Shown piece after piece: positions 1 through 4,121 of a stretch of DNA of 6,605 bases. The notes under the pieces were generated by a model that worked only from the letters and a program-made list of their open reading frames with translations, searched no databases and was not told where the DNA came from. The DNA is from Bacteroidales bacterium (lineage in GTDB: Bacteria > Bacteroidota > Bacteroidia > Bacteroidales > UBA932). The DNA lies in NCBI GenBank assembly GCA_021443605.1, contig JABUTQ010000094.1:1-6605 (forward strand), given 5' to 3'. Both the position numbers and the translations under genes were made by a program. The stretch's first letter is position 1. Each line of letters opens with the position of its first letter.

Positions 1-449
1 GAATCTCCGAGGACGCGGATGAGATAGGAGGAATCGGGGTGGGGGCAGAGCATCTGCAGCAGCTCGATGTCCTGTGCCAGCTCGTCCGTATTCATCGGGA
101 TGGGGAAGCCGGCCACTATCTTTACATCGAAGAAGGGGAGGGGCATCGGCTTTACCTTGCCTGCGGGGATGACCTCGCCAAATTTTGACAGCCGATTTTC
201 ATCGGTCGCGCCATCGCGGTGTCGTATCGTGAACGCGATGCAGTTTTTGATGAAGTCGGTCTTATTCTCCTGCATGTCTATATAGTCGGCCAATTCGTTG
301 TCTGCGCGGAAGTTATATGCTCTGGAAGTCCCCTTGGGCCTTCCTGCGCCTTCCCGCCGCCCGCCTCTCTTGCCTTTGGTGCTTTTGACGTTTTTGGCAA
401 TCTCGTTGTTTTTGGTACTTTCGATATTTTTGATGCCTATCTCTGCCAT
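1..449 (-). CDS. umuD: UmuD-like S24 peptidase with N-terminal DNA-binding extension (3' part missing)
   Basis: UmuD is a LexA-type self-cleaving serine protease whose processed form joins UmuC to make translesion polymerase V in the SOS response. Reading minus from ATG at 449 gives 149 complete codons and the first two bases (TC) of codon 150, necessarily serine. Residues about 106-150 match the UmuD start: FFDVK, then AGFPIP with the expected cleavage pair Ala113-Gly114, then HPDSSYLIRVLGDS, where Ser150 aligns with E. coli catalytic Ser60. The catalytic lysine lies outside the window. E. coli UmuD has only 24 residues before the cleavage site; here there are 113. The extension holds a Lys/Arg/Gly-rich stretch (about 25-41, with GRPKG like an AT-hook) and a ribbon-helix-helix-like segment (about 44-78: YNFRADNELADYID, then KTDFIKNCI). 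It may let the protein bind its own operator; this is inference. A umuC gene would be expected just beyond position 1. The start is supported by the upstream promoter box and A/T-rich leader. Confidence 0.85.
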   Translation of the reverse strand, partial: MAEIGIKNIESTKNNEIAKNVKSTKGKRGGRREGAGRPKGTSRAYNFRADNELADYIDMQENKTDFIKNCIAFTIRHRDGATDENRLSKFGEVIPAGKVKPMPLPFFDVKIVAGFPIPMNTDELAQDIELLQMLCPHPDSSYLIRVLGD

Positions 450-480
450 ATTGTAATTAATTTTAAATAGCTTCTCAGTA

Positions 481-488
481 CAAAGGTA
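481..488 (-). promoter_or_regulatory. Bacteroidetes-type -7 box for the umuD-like gene
   Basis: The minus strand reads TACCTTTG, a perfect fit to the Bacteroidetes primary sigma -7 consensus TAnnTTTG. It sits 31 bp before the ATG at 449, leaving a leader of about 25 nt that is A/T-rich and has no Shine-Dalgarno sequence, as usual in this phylum. A TTTG -33 element at the normal 19-21-nt spacing is not evident, so expression may be weak or need an activator or derepression. Confidence 0.55.
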
Positions 489-536
489 GATATTTTATTT
501 GAATATTGTAATACGAATTTCAAAATTTACGCACTT

Positions 537-589
537 TATGGAAAAAGCGGACAAAATATCCCAAAATCATATGGAAAAAGCGGACAAAA
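537..589. repeat. Pair of perfect 20-bp direct repeats upstream of the umuD-like promoter
   Basis: The same 20 bases (starting TATGGAAAAAGCGG and ending ACAAAA) occur at 537-556 and 570-589, start to start 33 bp, about three helical turns. They lie 49-109 bp upstream, in gene orientation, of the umuD-like -7 box. Direct repeats so placed could be operator sites for a regulator, possibly the protein's own ribbon-helix-helix-like N-terminus. The ATG codons inside them do not open a convincing gene. Confidence 0.75.
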
Positions 590-633
590 GTTGTAGGCAA
601 CGTAAGCGTCTCCGCGATGATGTTACGATGCAT

Positions 634-667
634 AAAAGAAGCAAGGTGCTGTCCCTGCTATTCTTTT
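634..667 (-). terminator. Probable intrinsic terminator for minus-strand transcripts
   Basis: On the minus strand GCAGGG, loop ACAGCA, then CCTTGC form a 6-bp stem (641-646 with 653-658, one G.U wobble), followed by TTCTTTT. The complementary AAAAGAA lies on the other side, so the A and T tracts can also pair and the element could work in both directions. The core is better paired in minus-strand RNA; plus-strand RNA has an A.C mismatch. It would end transcripts from the cysteine-cluster gene before the umuD-like promoter, leaving a 3' untranslated region of about 260-290 nt that contains the palindrome array. Confidence 0.4.
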
Positions 668-675
668 GTCCACTG

Positions 676-708
676 ATTCGTCATTCTGAGCCTAAGGCGA
701 AGAATCTC
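676..708. repeat. REP-like short palindrome with tandem G.A mismatches
   Basis: Bases 683-705 fold as ATTCT, GA, GCCT, a single A at the turn, AGGC, GA, AGAAT. The two outer helices (5 and 4 bp) are separated by a symmetrical GA/GA internal loop, which can form sheared G.A pairs. The sequence TCATTCTGAG...GCGAAGAATCT resembles, from memory, an intergenic repeat family found in many bacterial genomes (TCATTCTGAGCGAAGCGAAGAATC type). Only one copy is in the window, so dispersal cannot be shown here. Confidence 0.45.
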
Positions 709-742
709 CACGAATTCGATGGGATTCTCTCCTGCGTTCAAT

Positions 743-951
743 CTGTCACATCATTGTCGTACAAGCGTGACAGTTGGATTAGATTTTCGTTGTATGTGTC
801 ACAGATACCATGGATATGCGTGACAGTTTTATCCAGAATCATATCTACAAGGACATTTGGTGAAATATCTGACACGTTAATATCGTGTAAGCGTGACAGA
901 TATATGTGATTTCCTATATATCTGTCACACTTTAAACAGATTTTGTGACAG
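743..951. repeat. Array of four interrupted palindromes with CTGTCAC/GTGACAG half-sites
   Basis: Four units occupy 743-773, 796-826, 869-899 and 922-951. Each has CTGTCAC on the left and GTGACAG on the right, with 16-17 bp between. The left half varies slightly in unit 2 (GTGTCAC) and unit 3 (CTGACAC); all four right halves are perfect. Lengths are 31, 31, 31 and 30 bp and unit starts are 53, 73 and 53 bp apart. Units 1 and 3 share more of their interior (minus strand CTGTCACGCTT then ACGA; 23 of 31 positions identical). Flanks extend some arms: unit 3 to 12 bp with one mismatch (865-876 with 892-903) and unit 4 to a perfect 10 bp (920-929 with 944-953). The function is unknown: protein-binding operators, a recombination or replication site, or structured RNA in a 3' untranslated region are all possible. 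Confidence 0.85.
893..928. repeat. Perfect 13-bp inverted repeat joining array units 3 and 4
   Basis: GTGACAGATATAT at 893-905 is the exact reverse complement of ATATATCTGTCAC at 916-928, with a 10-nt loop. It uses the right half of unit 3 and the left half of unit 4, so it competes with folding of the individual units. The stop codon of the cysteine-cluster gene (925-927) is in one arm. No T tract follows on either strand, so it is not a typical intrinsic terminator. Confidence 0.7.
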
Positions 952-1293
952 ATGTGAATCCGAGGCAAAGGCAGCTGACTCCACACTGAATTTAAAACCG
1001 GTTTTCGGGTGATGCAGTTCTTCTATGTCTCGCACTTCAGAGGGCCCATCTGCACAAAACAGGCTGAATTCTTCTTTGGTCATCAAATTCCGCAGGTTGA
1101 GTCTTCTGCCTTCCATTTCAAGCCAATTCAGTTGGTCGAACAGCTCATCAAGGTCATTTTTACATTCCTGACAAGTGCCGGAGCAAGGCCCATTGTAAGG
1201 GCATTCCTTTATCTCGTATGAGATGTCGTACGCATCAGCGATGCGCTTGCGTAACTCCTTCAGTGTCTTGCATATTCTTTTTCCGTTGTCCAT
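925..1293 (-). CDS. Small cysteine-cluster protein (Bacteroidales type, function unknown)
   Basis: A 122-aa soluble protein of unknown function. The N-terminus MDNGKRICKTLKELRKRIAD is a basic amphipathic helix. It is followed by a cluster C31-x5-C37-x3-C41-x2-C44 in the form CPYNGPCSGTCQEC, then an acidic helical stretch (46-60). From memory, small Bacteroidetes proteins share this layout (TLKEIR...C-x3-G-x-C-x-GTC-x2-C); none has a function I can name. The four cysteines could bind zinc or an iron-sulfur cluster, which is inference. There is no signal peptide or membrane segment. The C-terminal tail (about 100-122, FKFSVES...SQNLFKV) looks less conserved, and its last codons and stop lie inside palindrome unit 4, so the tail may have been reshaped by the repeat. 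It follows a 52-aa gene by 12 bp, probably in one operon. Confidence 0.75.
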   Translation of the reverse strand: MDNGKRICKTLKELRKRIADAYDISYEIKECPYNGPCSGTCQECKNDLDELFDQLNWLEMEGRRLNLRNLMTKEEFSLFCADGPSEVRDIEELHHPKTGFKFSVESAAFASDSHLSQNLFKV

Positions 1294-1305
1294 GTTATAG
1301 TGTTA

Positions 1306-1464
1306 TCATCGGTTGATGTTTATGGCATTCATATTGATGCCATCAATTCGCTCTGCATTTGCCTTTAGGAATTTCTGCCACATCTTTTCGAGCAATCGTG
1401 AATCTTCCTTCATCAACAACCTGCCGGAGTGTCCGCCCGACCAGTCAAAGGAAGGTATGGCCAT
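1306..1464 (-). CDS. Short 52-aa hypothetical protein, first gene of the minus-strand unit
   Basis: An open frame on the minus strand from ATG at 1464 to TGA at 1306-1308 encodes 52 residues, starting MAIPSFDWSGGHSG and ending INMNAININR. I do not recognise it. The centre (about 15-41, RLLMKEDSRLLEKMWQKF and on) reads as a charged amphipathic helix; there is no signal peptide or membrane segment. Support for it being real: the preceding frame has a stop and no other ATG, a good -7 box lies about 46 bp upstream, and the next gene starts 12 bp after its stop, which fits an operon. Against: it is short, has no ribosome binding site, and no homologue can be named. It could instead be a leader segment of the downstream gene. 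Confidence 0.5.
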   Translation of the reverse strand: MAIPSFDWSGGHSGRLLMKEDSRLLEKMWQKFLKANAERIDGINMNAININR

Positions 1465-1509
1465 TTGTATTAGACAAGGCCATTCTTGTGCTTATTTTTA
1501 CATCAACAA

Positions 1510-1517
1510 CAAAATTA
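1510..1517 (-). promoter_or_regulatory. Bacteroidetes-type promoter for the minus-strand cysteine-cluster unit
   Basis: The minus strand reads TAATTTTG (TAnnTTTG). An ATTG, close to the TTTG -33 element, lies at 1537-1540 with a 19-nt gap, the usual spacing. Transcription would start near 1503, giving a leader of about 40 nt before the ATG at 1464. The box is part of a 13-bp inverted repeat shared with the divergent promoter. Confidence 0.6.
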
Positions 1518-1564
1518 ATCATTATTCGTCAACATACAATCTTTCGGCTTTATGATTAATTTTG
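1510..1564. repeat. Perfect 13-bp inverted repeat in the divergent promoter region
   Basis: CAAAATTAATCAT at 1510-1522 is the exact reverse complement of ATGATTAATTTTG at 1552-1564, with 29 bp between. Each arm contains an outward-facing TAATTTTG box, so the intergenic region is a near-symmetrical back-to-back promoter with both -33 regions in the shared centre. Arm starts are 42 bp apart, four helical turns, which suits a dimeric or looping regulator acting on both units. Confidence 0.7.
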
Positions 1565-1574
1565 CATAACTTTG
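1557..1574 (+). promoter_or_regulatory. Promoter region of the lemA unit, two overlapping -7 candidates
   Basis: Two exact TAnnTTTG matches occur: TAATTTTG at 1557-1564 and TAACTTTG at 1567-1574. The second gives a start near 1581 and a leader of about 33 nt before the ATG at 1614. It has TTTC at 1542-1545 as a weak -33 element. The leader is A-rich with no Shine-Dalgarno sequence. Which box is used cannot be told from sequence. Confidence 0.6.
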
Positions 1575-1613
1575 ATAAATCAGAATATTGACAACTAAAA
1601 CACAGATAACCTT

Positions 1614-2276
1614 ATGGCTAATACGTTAGACGAGATGACAGGGCCGGTGAATGGTGCGGGTCGTGACATCAATGTAATTGAAAAACAGATTCCTGCAACG
1701 ACGGGGGCGGGGTCGGTGATTTTTGAAATCGCCTTGTGGGTTCTCGGTATCTTGCCGGGGCTCATATTCCTCTTTATGAAGATCTCTGCAAGGAATTATT
1801 TCCAACAGCTGGAACAGAAGATTCAGGCGGATGCGTCGGAAATAGACAACTATCTGGAGCAGCGCTATCAGATTCTTCAGAATGTGGTAGGACTGGTGGA
1901 GCGTTCTATCGAATTGGACAAGGACGTGATGAAGACAGTGGCTGCATATCGCGGAGGAGTGAAGGGCGACATCGACAGAAATGCAATGGCATCGGAGCTC
2001 AATGGCGCAATCGGCAGGCTTTTTCCTCAGGTTGAGGCATATCCGGAACTGAAGGCACATCAGGCAATTGCAGACGCAATGCAGCAGAACAGTTATCTCC
2101 AGCGTGAGATTACCGCGGCAAGAACTGTCTATAACGACCGTGTTGCACAATGGAACCGAGACATATTTGCCTGGCCCACAAAGAATATCGTTGCGGCAAA
2201 GGAGGGATACACCACCCGAATCCCGTTCACGGCATCTGCTGAAGTGAAAGAGAAGGCAAGGCAGAAATTTTTCTAA
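1614..2276 (+). CDS. lemA: LemA family membrane-anchored protein
   Basis: LemA proteins are widespread, single-spanning, mostly helical membrane proteins of unknown biochemical role. This 220-aa protein has a polar N-terminal tail (1-33) slightly longer than in many LemA proteins, one membrane segment (about 34-56, VIFEIALWVLGILPGLIFLF), a long helical region (60-112) ending KTVAAYRGG, and the family's hallmark second half: GRLFPQVEAYPELKAH (134-149), QREITAARTVYNDRVAQWN (163-181), then FAWPTKNIVAAKEGY (185-199). The ATG at 1614 lies about 40 nt after promoter boxes, with an A-rich leader. Three nucleotides separate its TAA from the GTG of a DUF3137-like gene in the same frame; LemA and DUF3137 genes are known neighbours, so the two probably work together at the inner membrane. 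Family assignment is firm; function is not. Confidence 0.92.
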   Translation: MANTLDEMTGPVNGAGRDINVIEKQIPATTGAGSVIFEIALWVLGILPGLIFLFMKISARNYFQQLEQKIQADASEIDNYLEQRYQILQNVVGLVERSIELDKDVMKTVAAYRGGVKGDIDRNAMASELNGAIGRLFPQVEAYPELKAHQAIADAMQQNSYLQREITAARTVYNDRVAQWNRDIFAWPTKNIVAAKEGYTTRIPFTASAEVKEKARQKFF

Positions 2277-2279
2277 CCT

Positions 2280-4040
2280 GTGGTCAAGGAAGAGATATAT
2301 AATCCTCTAAACAAGTATCGCGAACTCTATAAAGCGAAATTTCTCGAGGTGGCTGCCCGTACTTTTGAAGAACTGGCCGCCGCTTCGGGGGTTGACTTGT
2401 CTGAAAACAAAGCCACCTGTGACGAAATCCGCAACCAAAACACTGCACTTGAACAAATAGTGTCAAATCAATCTTCCTGGAGATTTTTTTGCGGATATTC
2501 GTATTTCCTTTTTGTCGCCGGGGTGATAGTGTGCTGGATTATTATCAGCAAAGATTTTCAGAGCTTAGGCCTCGGTTACGATGCAAACGTCAAGTTGCTC
2601 ATTTCCGTCATAGCCGTTTGTATTGGATTGTTGTGCCTGCTTTTTTTGAAGATTCATCCCAAGCTGAAGTCAATTAGCAAAGAACGAGAGTCGCTTGATG
2701 CTAAGATACAGGAACTTACGAATTTGGCCTGGCAACAGATGGAGCCTTTGAACCGGTTGTATGACTGGGATGTCTTTGCAAGGATGATGAGTGAAACAGT
2801 TCCCAAGTTGGAGTTTGATCCATTTTTTACGACACAACGCCTTGCCGATTTGAAAAGGATATATGGCTGGGATGACAGCTTCAACGATAATCGTTCCGTG
2901 CTCTATTCTCACAGCGGATTGATAAACGGCAATCCTTTTGTCTTGTGCCGGACAAAAAAGATGGAGATGGGGGCCAAAACTTATTATGGCCACAAAACAA
3001 TACATTGGACGGAACGTCGGAGAAATGCACAGGGACAAATGGAGACCATTCAACGCTCGGAAACGCTTACTGCTTCATATACTGCACCTTATCCGGAATA
3101 TTTTGAGAAAACCCGTCTCATCTACGGCAATACAGCTGCCCCTGATTTGTGTTTTGACAGAACAAAAAATACGTTTGGCGGAGCGCCGGGATCGCTTTCT
3201 TACAAGCTGAGGTTGAAACGGCTCAAGCGCAAGGCAGAGAAAGAAAATACCAACTTTGTGCTGATGCAGAACGAAGACTTTGAGGTGCTGTTCAATACGG
3301 CCAATCGAAACGATGAGCAACAGTATCGCCTTTTGTTCACCCCTCTGGCCCAGGAAAGTATGCTCGATTTGCTCAATGACGAAGAGGAAGGATACGGCGA
3401 TGATTTCGATTTCTCCAAACAGAAGATGATAAACTTTATCGTTGCAGACCATATCCAAAGCATCGAGTTTGATATGAATCCCGAAAAATATCGTCATTGG
3501 GATTTTGAGTATGCGAAGAGTAATTTCTCGCAATTGAATGCGGAATATTTCCGCGCATTGTATTTTTGTCTGGCTCCGCTGTTGTGTGTGCCTATGTATC
3601 AGCAAATCAGGCCTAAAGAAGATATTTATGGATATGATGATAAGCCTAAAAGCGCATTTTGGGAGCACGAAGCCTTGGCCAACTTTTGGGGCGAAACCAA
3701 TTTCCGACATCCGCAATGTGTCACGGAAAATATCCTCAAGACAAGTCAGGAGGATTTTGGTGATGGGAGCGGCGTGATTACAGTATCTGCCTATGGATAC
3801 CGGGCTGTTCCACGGATTTATTACGAAAGGAAGTGGGGTGGAGATGGCAAGATGCATACCGTTCCGGTGGAATGGTACGAGTATTTGTCTGTTGTCGGCT
3901 CCGGTACAATTCAGATTAACGAAGATTCAAAAGACGACAGTGCCCTTTCGCCCGCCGAAAGACAAACTCATATCGCCAATCGTCTTTGTTCCGTTGGGGG
4001 CAGTGGCGTATATCGCCGACACATAGCTTCTCGATTGTGA
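2280..4040 (+). CDS. DUF3137-like membrane protein, partner of LemA
   Basis: A 586-aa protein. Residues 1-68 are soluble and helical; two membrane segments follow (about 69-90, CGYSYFLFVAGVIVCWIIIS, and 104-125), then a charged helix (126-150), then a large soluble part. The block 205-290 (SVLYSHSGLINGNPFVLC, later HWTERRRN, ETLTASYTAPYPEYF) fits the DUF3137 pattern of a hydrophobic beta region after the membrane hairpin. A third hydrophobic stretch (426-443, ALYFCLAPLLCVPMY) may be another membrane helix. There is no catalytic motif I can name. The start is GTG at 2280: the next methionine is residue 154 and the in-frame codon two before the GTG is the TAA of lemA, so translation probably depends on coupling to lemA. 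The extreme C-terminus follows a run of five G and may be altered by a frameshift. DUF3137 is my best match but is made from memory of architecture. Confidence 0.75.
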   Translation: MVKEEIYNPLNKYRELYKAKFLEVAARTFEELAAASGVDLSENKATCDEIRNQNTALEQIVSNQSSWRFFCGYSYFLFVAGVIVCWIIISKDFQSLGLGYDANVKLLISVIAVCIGLLCLLFLKIHPKLKSISKERESLDAKIQELTNLAWQQMEPLNRLYDWDVFARMMSETVPKLEFDPFFTTQRLADLKRIYGWDDSFNDNRSVLYSHSGLINGNPFVLCRTKKMEMGAKTYYGHKTIHWTERRRNAQGQMETIQRSETLTASYTAPYPEYFEKTRLIYGNTAAPDLCFDRTKNTFGGAPGSLSYKLRLKRLKRKAEKENTNFVLMQNEDFEVLFNTANRNDEQQYRLLFTPLAQESMLDLLNDEEEGYGDDFDFSKQKMINFIVADHIQSIEFDMNPEKYRHWDFEYAKSNFSQLNAEYFRALYFCLAPLLCVPMYQQIRPKEDIYGYDDKPKSAFWEHEALANFWGETNFRHPQCVTENILKTSQEDFGDGSGVITVSAYGYRAVPRIYYERKWGGDGKMHTVPVEWYEYLSVVGSGTIQINEDSKDDSALSPAERQTHIANRLCSVGGSGVYRRHIASRL

Positions 4041-4047
4041 TTTTTTT

Positions 4048-4087
4048 AGAAGCTGCTTAAATTAGATTCAAAATTTAAACAGCTTCT
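4048..4087. repeat. Inverted repeat with 16-bp arms between the DUF3137-like and beta-helix genes
   Basis: AGAAGCTG-C-TTAAATT at 4048-4063 pairs with AATTTAA-A-CAGCTTCT at 4072-4087, one mismatch, 8-nt loop. A run of T (4041-4047) precedes rather than follows it, so it is not a classic plus-strand terminator. TTTAAACAGCTTCTTAGTA at 4074-4092 matches 462-480 (the umuD-like leader) at 17 of 19 positions. Right after it, TATATTTA (4091-4098) is a poor -7 candidate for the next gene, with a leader of only about 17 nt. Confidence 0.65.
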
Positions 4088-4121
4088 TAGTATATTTACA
4101 TCTCGTTAGATTTCTCCATTT

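Noticed and set aside
67..470. Two plus-strand frames of 72 and 83 aa
   Set aside because: They lie opposite the umuD-like gene, whose minus-strand reading matches a known family.
499..909. Plus-strand 136-aa frame
   Set aside because: It crosses the direct repeats, terminator, REP-like hairpin and palindromes, with no protein-like pattern.
743..951. CRISPR array
   Set aside because: Repeats are palindromes with variable interiors, the gaps between units are 22, 42 and 22 bp, there are only four units, and no cas gene is nearby.
738..986. Minus-strand 82-aa frame with repeated LSRL(Y/H)D peptides
   Set aside because: The repeated peptides come from translating the DNA palindromes; the frame overlaps the cysteine-cluster gene and has no promoter or convincing start.
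4041..4087. Intrinsic terminator of the lemA/DUF3137 unit
   Set aside because: The T run is before the hairpin and no T tract follows it; kept only as an inverted repeat.
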